From assembly GCF_900142735.1 (NCBI RefSeq), contig NZ_FRBY01000006.1, positions 186,001 to 250,000 of the forward strand: a stretch of DNA of 64,000 bases, written 5' to 3'. Positions 36,560 to 45,806 of this stretch are shown here, piece after piece; within the stretch, counting starts at the first letter, position 1; each line of letters begins with the position of its first letter. The DNA comes from Flavobacterium saccharophilum. Its GTDB lineage: Bacteria > Bacteroidota > Bacteroidia > Flavobacteriales > Flavobacteriaceae. The position numbers and the translations under genes were made by a program. Below the pieces are notes generated by a model. That model had not been told where the DNA came from. It did no database searches and saw only the letters and a list, made by a program, of their open reading frames with translations.

Positions 36560-39076
36560 TTATTTCTTTTTAGCGGCTGGTTTTTTAGCCGGAGCTTTCT
36601 TTGCTGTTGTTGCTTTTTTTGCTGGTGTTTTCTTTGCCGGAGTCTTTTTCGCGATCATTTCCTGAACTTCTTCCAATGTTAATTTTGTTGCATCAACATC
36701 CTTACTCAATTCAATTTTAATCTTTCCTTTTGTAATAACAGAACGACCCCAACGTGCTTTCTCAACCAGAATTCCTTCGTCTTCCCAATTGTGAAGCACT
36801 TTATCAATGTTTTTCTGTAATTTATCTTCAATTAATTCCTCAACATCTGCTTGCGATAAATTATCAAAATTGTATTTTTTACTCACATTTACAAAAAGAC
36901 CATTCCATTTGATAAACGGACCAAAACGCCCCACTCCTTTTTGAACTGCTTCTCCTTTGTAAACTGCAATTGGCGCATCAGCAAGTGCTTTTTCGTCAAT
37001 TAATTCCTGAGCTCTTTCTTTTGTAACCGCTAATGGATCTTCACCTCTTGGCAGTGAAATAAAAACACTTCCATGACGTACATAAGGTCCGTAACGTCCA
37101 TTACTTACTTCAACTTCTTCTCCTTTATATTCACCTAAATTTTTAGGCAATAAAAACAAATTCAAAGCATCTTCTAAAGTAATATTTCCAATATTTTGAT
37201 CTGCCATTAAGCTGGCGAACTTTTTATCTTCATCATCCGCTTCTCCAATTTGAGCCATTGGGCCAAATTTCCCTAAACGAACAGATACTTGTCTTCCATC
37301 AGCATCTTTACCCAAGATTCTTTCACCACTTTCTCTCTCAGCATTTGCTTCAACATCTTTAACATTTGGATGAAACTTATCGTAGAATTCCTGCATCATG
37401 GTTGCCCAGTCAATATTTCCTTCTGCAATTTCGTCAAAATCCTGCTCTACTTTTGCAGTGAAATTATAATCAAGGATGTTTCCAAAATTCTTAACAAGGA
37501 AATCAGTAACGATTGTTCCAATGTCTGTAGGAACTAATTTTCCTTTATCAGAACCTGTATTTTCTTTCAGTAACTTTTCACCTACTTTATCAGCTTGTAA
37601 AGTAAGTTGTGTATAATTTCTTTCCTGACCTTCCAAGGTTCCTTTTTCAACATAGTTTCTGTTGATGATAGTCGAAATAGTTGGTGCGTACGTAGACGGA
37701 CGACCAATTCCTAATTCTTCTAATTTTTTCACCAAAGAAGCCTCTGTATAACGTGCAGGAGGTCTTGAATATCGTTCTGTAGCTGTAATATAATTGTTAG
37801 CTAGCTTTTCGTTTACTTTTAAAGCTGGCAACATTCCTTCTTGCTCTTCCTCGTCATCATCATGTCCTTCAAGATATACTTTAAGGAAACCTTCAAAAAG
37901 TAAAACTTCTCCTGAAGCTGTAAAAATTTCACTGTGATTATTAGCCTCAATTTTTACGTTTGTTCTTTCTAATTGTGCATCGCTCATTTGAGATGCCAAT
38001 GTTCTTTTCCAGATCAAATCATACAAACGGGCTTGGTCGCGATCAATATTTACCGTATGACGTGACATATCAGTCGGACGAATTGCTTCGTGCGCTTCTT
38101 GTGCTCCTTTGCTTTTGTTAGCAAAAGTTCTCGGTTTAGAAAACTCTTTTCCGTATGATTTTATGATTTCAGCTTCAGCAGCGTCCATTGCATCTTTAGA
38201 AAGATTCACACTATCCGTTCTCATATAAGTAATAAGTCCGGCCTCGTATAAACGTTGTGCAAGCTGCATTGTGATTCCTACTGGCAAATACAATTTTCTG
38301 GCAGCTTCCTGTTGAAGTGTCGAAGTAGTAAAAGGTGCTGTTGGAGATTTTTTGGTAGGTTTAGTTTCTAAATCGGCTACCTTATATTTAGATCCGATAT
38401 TTTGTTTTAAGAAATCTTCGGCTTCTTTTTTAGTATTGAAGTTTTTTGGCAATTTCGCTTTGAAAGCTTTTCCTGCCTCATTTACAAATTCTGCTACAAT
38501 TGAATAACTGGCAACTGCATTAAAATTCTGAATTTCGCGTTCTCTTTCTACAATCAAACGAACAGAAACTGATTGTACACGTCCGGCAGAAAGTCCGCCT
38601 TTAATTTTTCTCCATAAAACCGGAGACAATTCGTAACCTACTAAACGATCTAAAACACGACGTGCCTGTTGTGCGTTTACTAAATTATAATCAATTTCTC
38701 TTGGATTGTCGATTGCTTTAAGAATCGCTGATTTGGTAATCTCGTGAAAAACAATTCGTTTGGTTTTTTTAGTATCTAGTTTTAATTCTTCCGCCAAGTG
38801 CCATGAAATAGCTTCTCCTTCGCGGTCCTCATCACTTGCTAACCAAACCATTTCGGCATTTTTAGACAGTGTCTTTAGTTTACTTACCAGGGCTTTTTTA
38901 TCAGGAGAAACTTCGTATTTAGGTTTAAATCCATTCTCTACATCTACTCCTATTTCCTTTGATGGTAAGTCGGCTATATGTCCATAACTTGACTCGACCT
39001 GAAAATCACTTCCTAGAAATTTCTCTATCGTTTTCGCCTTTGCAGGTGATTCCACTATTACTAAATTCTTTGCCAT
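36560..39076 (-). CDS. topA: DNA topoisomerase I
   Basis: Type IA topoisomerase that relaxes negative supercoils. ATG at 39074-39076 (MAKNLVIVESPAKAKTIEKF) is the correct start, giving 838 residues; seven upstream codons are not conserved. The Toprim domain carries SDEDREGEAISWHL (about 79-92), and the active Tyr lies in GLITYMRTDSVNLS (about 290). In place of zinc fingers there are three C-terminal repeats (NGRYGPYVRHG, VGRFGPFIKWNG, KARWGRSVITKG). The end is a basic tail of AKKTPAKK repeats that should bind DNA. Confidence 0.97.
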   Translation of the reverse strand: MAKNLVIVESPAKAKTIEKFLGSDFQVESSYGHIADLPSKEIGVDVENGFKPKYEVSPDKKALVSKLKTLSKNAEMVWLASDEDREGEAISWHLAEELKLDTKKTKRIVFHEITKSAILKAIDNPREIDYNLVNAQQARRVLDRLVGYELSPVLWRKIKGGLSAGRVQSVSVRLIVEREREIQNFNAVASYSIVAEFVNEAGKAFKAKLPKNFNTKKEAEDFLKQNIGSKYKVADLETKPTKKSPTAPFTTSTLQQEAARKLYLPVGITMQLAQRLYEAGLITYMRTDSVNLSKDAMDAAEAEIIKSYGKEFSKPRTFANKSKGAQEAHEAIRPTDMSRHTVNIDRDQARLYDLIWKRTLASQMSDAQLERTNVKIEANNHSEIFTASGEVLLFEGFLKVYLEGHDDDEEEQEGMLPALKVNEKLANNYITATERYSRPPARYTEASLVKKLEELGIGRPSTYAPTISTIINRNYVEKGTLEGQERNYTQLTLQADKVGEKLLKENTGSDKGKLVPTDIGTIVTDFLVKNFGNILDYNFTAKVEQDFDEIAEGNIDWATMMQEFYDKFHPNVKDVEANAERESGERILGKDADGRQVSVRLGKFGPMAQIGEADDEDKKFASLMADQNIGNITLEDALNLFLLPKNLGEYKGEEVEVSNGRYGPYVRHGSVFISLPRGEDPLAVTKERAQELIDEKALADAPIAVYKGEAVQKGVGRFGPFIKWNGLFVNVSKKYNFDNLSQADVEELIEDKLQKNIDKVLHNWEDEGILVEKARWGRSVITKGKIKIELSKDVDATKLTLEEVQEMIAKKTPAKKTPAKKATTAKKAPAKKPAAKKK

Positions 39077-39259
39077 TGATCTATTTTTCTGCAACAAAAG
39101 TAGAAGTTTTTTTTAAATATCAACCTTGATAATGCATTTTTGAGGTATTTTGATATTATGTTTCTAAAAATTGCAGATTTATCTGTAATCTCACCTATTA
39201 TATATATAGGTATAATTTTAAATGGATTATGGATCAAGAATGTGCTTTTAACCCGAGTG

Positions 39260-39407
39260 CCCTAGCCCAGATTGCAATGTAAAGCCCGGAATAAAAAAAG
39301 CTAACTTTTCTTGCCAGAAAACAGCGACCGAAGGAAGCTCGTTTTATGGCTTAGAAAAATAGCTTGTTTTATGAGGACTTGAAACGGAAAGCTGGAATAG
39401 CTTCTTA
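39260..39407 (+). ncRNA. Flavo-1-like structured element, copy 2
   Basis: Second copy of the element at 25516-25664: CCCTAGCCCAGATTG at 39260-39274, then TTGCCAGAAAACAGCGACCG, GAAGCTCGTTTTATGGCTTA and an end AGCTGGAATAGCTTC. The inner stem is kept although several paired bases differ between copies, which supports a conserved RNA or DNA structure. It lies in the gap between topA and miaB. Confidence 0.55.
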
Positions 39408-39417
39408 AATAAAAATT

Positions 39418-39500
39418 TAACCACAAAGTCCACAAAGATTTACACAAAGTTCGCTAAGTTTTAATTTAAGCTGAAAAGTTTCAGAGGAAGTTCACAAAGC
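39418..39500. repeat. CCACAAAG word repeat
   Basis: TAACCACAAAGTCCACAAAG, then TACACAAAGTTCGCTAAG and, after 30 bases, GAAGTTCACAAAGCTTTGAG. It shares its word with the tandem repeat at 12721-12993. No open frame; it lies directly after the Flavo-1-like element. Confidence 0.6.
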
Positions 39501-39638
39501 TTTGAGAATAACTTTGAGTTTTAATCTTCTGGTTACTATATTTTAAATTCCTTACTTACATTAAAAAAGATCTTTTACGGCCCCTACAGCTAGATCTAAA
39601 ATCTTAACTCTAAAATCTAAAATCTTTTCTCTGCCATC

Positions 39639-39670
39639 TTGTCATATTTATACCTTTTGCGTTATCTTTG
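39639..39670 (+). promoter_or_regulatory. miaB promoter
   Basis: TTG at 39639-39641, 21 bases, then TATCTTTG at 39663-39670, a full match to the Bacteroidetes -33/-7 promoter. The miaB ATG follows 17 bases later, so the leader is very short. Confidence 0.7.
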
Positions 39671-39687
39671 CACTTTGAAATTATACA

Positions 39688-41133
39688 ATGGAAAAGATTA
39701 TTGAAGAAAGCAAGCAGGGCGAAAGTCTTGTTTTGGAGAATAAACCTGAGAATACTAAGAAACTTTTTATAGAAAGTTACGGTTGTGCGATGAATTTTTC
39801 GGACAGTGAGGTCGTAGCTTCTATTTTATCGATAAACGGATATAACACTACACAAACCCTTGAAGAAGCTGATTTAGTTTTAGTTAACACCTGCTCCATT
39901 CGAGATAAGGCAGAACAAACTATTCGTAAGCGTCTGGAAAAATATAATGCTGTAAAACGTATTAACCCGAAAATGAAAGTTGGCGTTTTAGGCTGCATGG
40001 CCGAGCGTTTGAAAAGTCAGTTTTTGGAGGAAGAAAAAATAGTCGATCTTGTTGTTGGTCCTGATGCTTACAAAGATTTGCCAAATTTATTGGCAGAAGT
40101 GGAGGAAGGACGCGACGCCATTAATGTAATTTTATCGAAAGAGGAAACATACGGGGATATTTCACCAGTTCGTTTGATGAGTAACGGAATTACGGCTTTG
40201 GTTTCAATTACTCGTGGTTGCGATAATATGTGTACGTTTTGCGTTGTACCTTTTACACGTGGTCGTGAGCGTAGCCGTGAACCTCAAAGTATTATGACTG
40301 AAATCCAGGATTTATGGGATAAAGGCTTTAAAGAAATCACGCTTTTAGGGCAAAACGTTGACAGTTACCTTTGGTACGGTGGCGGTTTGAAAAAAGATTT
40401 CGTAAATGCTTCAGAAATGCAAAAAGCAACTGCAGTAGATTTTGATCAATTACTGGAAATGGTTGCGGTTGGTTTCCCAAAAATGCGTATCCGATTTTCG
40501 ACTTCGAATCCGCAGGATATGCACGAAAGTGTTTTACATGTTATTGCGAAATATCCAAATATCTGTAAACATATTCACTTACCGGTTCAGTCTGGAAGCA
40601 ACAGAATTTTAAAAGAAATGAATCGTCTGCACAGTCGTGAAGAATATATGACTTTGATTGATAAAATCAGAACTATTATTCCGAATGCTTCGATTTCTCA
40701 AGATATGATTGCCGGTTTCCCAACAGAAACAGAGCAAGATCACGAGGATACCATGAGCTTGATGGAATATGTAAAATATAATTTCGGTTATATGTATTCG
40801 TATTCTGAGCGTCCTGGAACTTTGGCAGGAAGAAAAATGGAAGATGATGTCCCAGAAGAAACTAAAGCCAGAAGATTACAGGAAATTGTCGACTTGCAAC
40901 AAAAACACGCCTGGTTTAGAAGCGAAGAATACGTTGGACAGGTTGTAGAAGTTTTAGTGGAGAAGGTTTCTAAAAAATCAAAAGAAGAATTCTCAGGAAG
41001 AAATTCACAAAGTATTACGGTTGTCTTCCCAAAAGAAAACTATAAAATTGGAGATTTCGTAAATGTAAAAATTACAAGTTGTACTAGCGGAACTTTGAAA
41101 GGTGAAGCGGTGGGATTAAGCAGCATGAATTAA
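39688..41133 (+). CDS. miaB: tRNA-2-methylthio-N6-dimethylallyladenosine synthase
   Basis: MiaB adds the 2-methylthio group to i6A37 in tRNAs, using a radical SAM cluster. The 481-residue protein has the N-terminal UPF0004 domain with its three cluster Cys (YGCAMN, NTCSIRD, LGCMAER; about 32, 70 and 104) and the radical SAM motif CDNMCTFC (about 180-187) with VPFTRGRERSR. A C-terminal TRAM domain is present (about 415-478). The length fits bacterial MiaB. No other gene is in its operon; the mobile-looking element lies right behind its stop. Confidence 0.97.
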   Translation: MEKIIEESKQGESLVLENKPENTKKLFIESYGCAMNFSDSEVVASILSINGYNTTQTLEEADLVLVNTCSIRDKAEQTIRKRLEKYNAVKRINPKMKVGVLGCMAERLKSQFLEEEKIVDLVVGPDAYKDLPNLLAEVEEGRDAINVILSKEETYGDISPVRLMSNGITALVSITRGCDNMCTFCVVPFTRGRERSREPQSIMTEIQDLWDKGFKEITLLGQNVDSYLWYGGGLKKDFVNASEMQKATAVDFDQLLEMVAVGFPKMRIRFSTSNPQDMHESVLHVIAKYPNICKHIHLPVQSGSNRILKEMNRLHSREEYMTLIDKIRTIIPNASISQDMIAGFPTETEQDHEDTMSLMEYVKYNFGYMYSYSERPGTLAGRKMEDDVPEETKARRLQEIVDLQQKHAWFRSEEYVGQVVEVLVEKVSKKSKEEFSGRNSQSITVVFPKENYKIGDFVNVKITSCTSGTLKGEAVGLSSMN

Positions 41134-41139
41134 GTTTTA

Positions 41140-41599
41140 ACCACAAATTACACAAATTTTCACAAATTAATTCTTCATGATTAATACAACCGAATATTAT
41201 TATAAAAAAGAGGAAAACTACCAAATAGTCGGCATCTGTATGGAAGTGCATCGATTATTAGGACCGGATTTACTCGAGATTGTATATAAAGATGCGTTGG
41301 AAATTGAATTTAAAAATCATAGAATTCCTTATCACCGAGAAAAGGAATTTTCAATTGAATACAAGGGAGTTATTTTGCCCCATAAATTTTATGCGGATTT
41401 TATAGTTTATGATGACATAATTTTAGAAGTAAAATCTGTAAAGGAAATTTGCAATGATCACCTTGCTCAAACATTAAATTATATGAAACTTGCAGATACT
41501 CCTGTTGGAATAATTGCAAACTTTCAAAACAAATCATTAATACATAAACGATTAATAAATTCTTAAAATGAATTTGCGAAAATTTGTGTAATTTGTGGT
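41140..41599. mobile_element. GxxExxY gene enclosed by 29-base inverted repeats
   Basis: The left arm at 41140-41168 (starting ACCACAAATTACACAAATTT) and the right arm at 41571-41599 are inverse complements in 28 of 29 bases. They enclose one 390-base gene with only 8 and 4 bases of spacing. Each arm is built of three CACAAATT-like words. The unit is 460 bases, placed between the miaB stop and the next gene. It resembles a one-gene transposable unit, but I see no certain target-site duplication. Confidence 0.6.
41177..41566 (+). CDS. GxxExxY protein, PD-(D/E)XK nuclease-like
   Basis: A 129-residue protein. GICMEVHRLLGPDLLEIVYKDAL (about 19-41) holds the GxxExxY motif. The family is placed in the PD-(D/E)XK nuclease fold: the following FYADFIVYDDIILEVKSV (about 73-90) gives the D...ExK arrangement (Asp near 76, Glu-Val-Lys near 86-88). 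HLAQTLNYMKLADTPVGIIANF is the family's C-terminal helix-strand. It is framed tightly by inverted repeats. Its job is not established; DNA cutting for its own spread is my inference. Confidence 0.85.
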   Translation: MINTTEYYYKKEENYQIVGICMEVHRLLGPDLLEIVYKDALEIEFKNHRIPYHREKEFSIEYKGVILPHKFYADFIVYDDIILEVKSVKEICNDHLAQTLNYMKLADTPVGIIANFQNKSLIHKRLINS

Positions 41600-41674
41600 G
41601 AAAAAATATCACTATTTCAACTATCAGTTTTGTCAAGAAACCTGAAACAAAAAAAACTTGAAACAAAAAAACAC

Positions 41675-42931
41675 ATGGAAACAGTTCAAGCAATAAAACA
41701 ACGATTTGAGATTATTGGGAATGACCCAAAATTAAATCGCGCCATTGAAAAAGCCATTCAGGTTGCTCCTACTGATATTTCGGTAATGGTAACTGGGGAA
41801 AGTGGTGTTGGTAAAGAAAATATTCCGAGAATAATCCATTCGCTTTCACACAGAAAGCATGGTAAATATATTGCTGTAAACTGTGGAGCTATTCCAGAGG
41901 GAACAATTGACAGTGAACTTTTTGGTCACGAAAAAGGTGCTTTTACCGGTGCAACCAGCACCCGTGAAGGTTATTTTGAAGTAGCGGATGGCGGAACCAT
42001 TTTTCTGGATGAAGTTGGTGAATTACCGTTAACGACTCAGGTTCGTTTGCTTCGTGTTTTAGAAAATGGTGAATTTATAAAAGTTGGTTCGTCTCAGGTT
42101 CAAAAAACCAATGTGAGAATTGTTGCGGCAACGAATGTCAATCTATTTAATGCCATCGAAAAAGGAAAATTCCGTGAGGATTTATACTATCGTTTGACTA
42201 CAGTCGAAATTACTTTGCCTCCGTTGAGAGAAAGAAATGAAGACATTCATTTGTTGTTCCGAAAATTTGTGGCCGATTTTGCGCACAAATATAAAATGCC
42301 TCCGTTGAAGCTTGATGATGACGCGGTTCAACTTTTGCAAAAATTCAGATGGAATGGAAATATTCGTCAGTTGCGAAATGTAGCTGAGCAAATTTCTGTT
42401 TTAGAAACGAATCGTGATATTACTCTTGCTACTTTAAAATCGTATTTACCAACCGAAGGAACCAATTTACCTTCTGTAATTAGCGATAAGAAAAAAGATG
42501 ATTTTAGTACGGAAAGAGACATTTTATACAAAGTGCTTTTTGATATGAAAAGCGATTTGAATGATTTGAAGAAACTTACTTTGGAATTGATGAAAAACGG
42601 CAGTTCAAAAGTACAGGACATTAATCCGAATTTGATTCAGAAAATATACGGCTCTCAGGAAAATGACAGCGAAATTGATTTTGAAGAAGAACCGAGAACG
42701 GCTGTAATGACACCGACAACCCGTGAAGATAATTATCGCATACAAGATGACAATAATTATTTAGACGCCGAAACCATTGAAGAAGAAGAAATTCTGCGTC
42801 TAGAACAAAAAGAAATCGAAATGATTAAAAAGTCATTAGAAAAAAATAAAGGAAAACGAAAAGCGGCGGCTGATGAATTGGGAATTTCGGAGAGAACTTT
42901 ATATAGAAAAATTAAACAATTTGATTTGTAA
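41675..42931 (+). CDS. sigma-54 dependent transcription activator
   Basis: ATG 41675 (METVQAIKQRFEIIGNDP) is chosen; codons upstream are low-complexity Lys and Thr. The 418-residue protein has an AAA+ domain from about residue 10. It carries Walker A GESGVGKE (about 40-47), the sigma-54 contact loop EKGAFTGATSTREG (about 85-98), Walker B GGTIFLDEVGEL (about 105-116) and sensor/arginine-finger region FREDLYYRL. After a linker, a Fis-type helix-turn-helix closes the protein (KRKAAADELGISERTLYRKI). There is no receiver or other sensory domain, so its activity must be set by another protein or by amount. Confidence 0.93.
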   Translation: METVQAIKQRFEIIGNDPKLNRAIEKAIQVAPTDISVMVTGESGVGKENIPRIIHSLSHRKHGKYIAVNCGAIPEGTIDSELFGHEKGAFTGATSTREGYFEVADGGTIFLDEVGELPLTTQVRLLRVLENGEFIKVGSSQVQKTNVRIVAATNVNLFNAIEKGKFREDLYYRLTTVEITLPPLRERNEDIHLLFRKFVADFAHKYKMPPLKLDDDAVQLLQKFRWNGNIRQLRNVAEQISVLETNRDITLATLKSYLPTEGTNLPSVISDKKKDDFSTERDILYKVLFDMKSDLNDLKKLTLELMKNGSSKVQDINPNLIQKIYGSQENDSEIDFEEEPRTAVMTPTTREDNYRIQDDNNYLDAETIEEEEILRLEQKEIEMIKKSLEKNKGKRKAAADELGISERTLYRKIKQFDL

Positions 42932-42937
42932 ATAGGA

Positions 42938-43072
42938 AAAATTCCAAAAAATAAATTCCAAATTCCAAATTAGTATATTTGAAAAAAAATACAACTCCAT
43001 TGGAATTTGGAATTTAAAAATTGAGATTTTCCATAGAATTGGAATTTGGAATTTAAAAAATTGGAATTTCCC
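42938..43072. repeat. AATTCCAA word palindrome
   Basis: Left side: AATTCC words (AAATTCCAAATTCCAAATTA around 42953-42972). Right side: the complement, TTGGAATTTGGAATT at 43000-43015 and 43039-43054, with TTGGAATTTCCC at 43061-43072. It fills the gap between the activator and lptE. No gene in it. Confidence 0.75.
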
Positions 43073-43085
43073 AACTATTGATTTT

Positions 43086-43604
43086 ATGAAAAAAATATAT
43101 TCTTTATTAGCCTTTATCAGCCTTTTTTTATTAAGTGGCTGCAACGTTTACAACTTTACCGGAACAGGAACAATCGATGCCAAAACTTTTCAGGTTAACT
43201 TTTTTCAGAACAACGCTGATTTAATTGAGCCCGGAATCGACAGACAATTTACACTGGCCTTGCAGGATTTGATTATGAATCAAACCAATTTAAACCTGGT
43301 AAGCAACAGTGGTGATTTAACCTATGAAGGCGAAATTATCGATTACAGAATTACACCAATGACAGCTACAGCTGTGACATCAAATGGTGATGCCGGAGCG
43401 GCACAAAACCGTTTGACAATTCGTGTAAATGTTAGATTCACTAATAAAAAGAAAGAAACAGATGATTTCGAGAAACCGTTTGAATTTTATTATGACTTTG
43501 CCGGAACATCACTACCAACCGGATCTGTGTTAAATGCTGCAATTACCACTATTTTTGAAAGAATCACACAGGATATTTTCAATGAGTCATTGGCAAAATG
43601 GTAA
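43086..43604 (+). CDS. lptE: LptE, LPS assembly lipoprotein
   Basis: A 172-residue outer membrane lipoprotein (FLLSGC, Cys19, then NVYNFTGTG). LptE plugs the LptD barrel that delivers LPS to the surface. The pattern YNFTGTGTIDAKTFQVNFF, LALQDLIMNQTNLNLV and YEGEIIDYRITPM is that of Bacteroidetes LptE (DUF4136-like fold with helix). It is next to the sigma-54 activator and followed by the TPR protein and secG, an order common in this group. Confidence 0.88.
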   Translation: MKKIYSLLAFISLFLLSGCNVYNFTGTGTIDAKTFQVNFFQNNADLIEPGIDRQFTLALQDLIMNQTNLNLVSNSGDLTYEGEIIDYRITPMTATAVTSNGDAGAAQNRLTIRVNVRFTNKKKETDDFEKPFEFYYDFAGTSLPTGSVLNAAITTIFERITQDIFNESLAKW

Positions 43605-43609
43605 AGAAT

Positions 43610-43691
43610 GTTGATTTGTTGAATCGGTTAATCGTTAAATCGGTTCACAAAAAAACGGTTAAACAGTTAAACAAATAAACGATTAAACAAT
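43610..43691. repeat. GGTTAAAC / GATTAAAC word palindrome
   Basis: Left arm: TTGAATCGGTTAATCGTTAA followed by ATCGGTT. Right arm: AACGGTTAAACAGTTAAACA with AACGATTAAACAA. The two are inverse complements with mismatches. It lies between lptE and the TPR protein. Confidence 0.7.
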
Positions 43692-43696
43692 AAAGA

Positions 43697-45445
43697 ATGA
43701 ATGTAACTGATTATACACACTTAATGAACAAACCCGATGCTATTACAGAAAAGCAGGCGGAGGCATTAGGCAATGTTTTGAATGAATTTCCGTATTTTCA
43801 AAGTGCACGCGCATTGCGATTAAAAGGTCTTTACAATCAAAATAGTTTCAAGTATAATTATGCTTTAAAAGTTACAGCAGCTCATACAACTGATCGCTCG
43901 GTTTTATTTGATTTTATTACTTCGGAAACTTTCACTTCTATTCAGGGCGAATATTACGATCAAAAACTTAAAGACCTTTTAAATATTACCGTTTTTGACA
44001 GCGAGATTGTCTTAGCAGAAGAAAAGAAGAAACTGGAAGTTCGCATTGATCCAATCGAGCAGTCCATTTTAAATTCTATTAAAGAAGCTACAGGTGTTAC
44101 TTATGAGGAGCCTGTAAAAATTATAGAAAAACCTACTTTAGATTCTTTTACAGAAGCAACAAACATCAATATTGATGAACCTGTAAAGGATGAAGAAAAA
44201 CCAGTTGCTATAATTATCGAAGAACCGACATTAGATTCTTTTACAGAAACAACAAACGTTACTGTTGAAGAGCCTATAAAAGTTCAAGAAGCAATAGATT
44301 CTATTATTGAAGAGCCTACGACAGATACTTTTGCAGAAGCATCAAACAGTTCTACTGAAGAGTCTGTAAAAATCGAAGAAAGATTATTTGATAGCATTAT
44401 ACCAACTTTAGATTCTTTTCAGGAAGTAACAACCGTTACTCTTGAAGAACCTTTACCAGTTGAAGAAAAAGCAATTGAGACCGTTACCGAGCAAGCTATT
44501 TTAGATACTTTTAAAGAAGTAACCGCCGTTACTTTTGAGGAACCTTTGATAGTGGAAGAAAAAATAATTGAAGCAATTATCGATCAACCTACTTTAGATT
44601 CTTTTGAAGAAGTAACAACGACTACTTTTGATGAAGTTGAAGAAAACCCGATGGAGCTAGTTATCGAAGAGCCTACTATAGATTCATTTGAGGCAGTAAC
44701 TCCAACTATTGAAGATACTCCTATTATTGAAACAACTCCAATTGTGGAAACTACACCTATTATAAAGGAACCAACTCCAACTTTCTTTGATGAAATTGTT
44801 GAGGAAGAAATTCCAAGTGTAAGAGTGGAACCAATTGAAGAATCAACATACAATGCACTACAAGAAGCCACAGCAATTGTTTTTGAAGAAGCGCCTGTAG
44901 TTGAAGAACCAAAAGCTATTGAAGAGTTAAAAGAAATAGAAGTTTCAGAAACAGTAAAAACGGCCGAAGAAAATCTGGAAATCGGGAAACCTTTGGATTT
45001 TTCTGTTAGTGAAAAACACTCTTTTCAGGAATGGCTTCAATTAGCCAAAACAGAACCTATTGATCGTAGCAAAGAGGCGCAGGACGAATCAGAATCAATT
45101 GAAAAAGTTGAAAATACGGCTAAAAATGTAGCTAAACCCGAAACAATTGACGAAGAGAAAAAGAAAAAAGCAGAAATAATTGATAAATTTATTGAAACAA
45201 ATCCAAAAATTTCTCCAATAAGACAGACTGCAATAACGCCGGCGGTGCAATTAGACAATGATAAAGAAGAGAATTCTTACCTAATGACTGAAACTTTGGC
45301 CAGAGTATATTTGGAACAAAAAAAATATACAAAAGCGATACAAGCATATGAAATATTAATTTTGAAATATCCAGAAAAAATTAGTTTCTTTGCAGACCGT
45401 ATTTCGGATATTAAGATTTTACAACAAAATAACAATAATAATTAA
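43697..45445 (+). CDS. acidic repeat protein with C-terminal TPR
   Basis: A 582-residue protein. The N-terminal part (about 1-120) is a conserved helical domain (LMNKPDAITEKQAEALGNVL, YFQSARALRLKGL). The middle (about 130-415) is very acidic and made of degenerate repeats of 25-35 residues such as EEPTLDSFTEATNINIDEPV. The C-terminal part has a TPR-like hairpin (ETLARVYLEQKKYTKAIQAYEILILKYPEK). No signal peptide, so it is cytoplasmic. Its place before secG with a 3-base gap suggests one transcript. The function is unknown; in Bacteroidetes this gene commonly stands here. Confidence 0.75.
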   Translation: MNVTDYTHLMNKPDAITEKQAEALGNVLNEFPYFQSARALRLKGLYNQNSFKYNYALKVTAAHTTDRSVLFDFITSETFTSIQGEYYDQKLKDLLNITVFDSEIVLAEEKKKLEVRIDPIEQSILNSIKEATGVTYEEPVKIIEKPTLDSFTEATNINIDEPVKDEEKPVAIIIEEPTLDSFTETTNVTVEEPIKVQEAIDSIIEEPTTDTFAEASNSSTEESVKIEERLFDSIIPTLDSFQEVTTVTLEEPLPVEEKAIETVTEQAILDTFKEVTAVTFEEPLIVEEKIIEAIIDQPTLDSFEEVTTTTFDEVEENPMELVIEEPTIDSFEAVTPTIEDTPIIETTPIVETTPIIKEPTPTFFDEIVEEEIPSVRVEPIEESTYNALQEATAIVFEEAPVVEEPKAIEELKEIEVSETVKTAEENLEIGKPLDFSVSEKHSFQEWLQLAKTEPIDRSKEAQDESESIEKVENTAKNVAKPETIDEEKKKKAEIIDKFIETNPKISPIRQTAITPAVQLDNDKEENSYLMTETLARVYLEQKKYTKAIQAYEILILKYPEKISFFADRISDIKILQQNNNNN

Positions 45446-45448
45446 GCA

Positions 45449-45787
45449 ATGAGCACATTTTCAATTTTTTTAGTTTTAATCACAATAGTTTGTTTTCTAT
45501 TGATCGTAGTAATCATGGTTCAAAACCCTAAAGGAGGCGGATTATCGTCTACTATCAGCGGAACTCAAATGTTAGGTGGAGTACAAAAAACAACTGACTT
45601 TTTAGATAAAAGTACCTGGACACTAGCTACTATTTTGATTGCTTTAATCTTGCTTTCAAGCTTAAGTTTCACAGGATCATTAAGTGATACTGATTCTAAA
45701 CTTATTGAAAAAACAGAAGCTCCTGCAACTACACCAGCTGCACCAGTTCAACAAACTCCTGCTCCGGCAACGCCAGCAGCGAAATAA
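45449..45787 (+). CDS. secG: SecG, preprotein translocase subunit
   Basis: A 112-residue protein with two membrane helices (about 2-22 and 54-73). The loop has the SecG motif VQNPKGGGLSSTISG (about 26-40). SecG supports SecYEG protein export. The C-terminus is a Pro/Ala-rich tail (TPAAPVQQTPAPATPAAK). It is followed by a strong terminator that ends the lptE-TPR-secG transcript. Confidence 0.93.
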   Translation: MSTFSIFLVLITIVCFLLIVVIMVQNPKGGGLSSTISGTQMLGGVQKTTDFLDKSTWTLATILIALILLSSLSFTGSLSDTDSKLIEKTEAPATTPAAPVQQTPAPATPAAK

Positions 45788-45806
45788 TAGTTTTGAAATA
45801 AATATA

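Noticed and set aside
41140..41599. miniature IS with target-site duplication
   Set aside because: I could not find a convincing direct repeat outside the arms, so a classical IS is not claimed.
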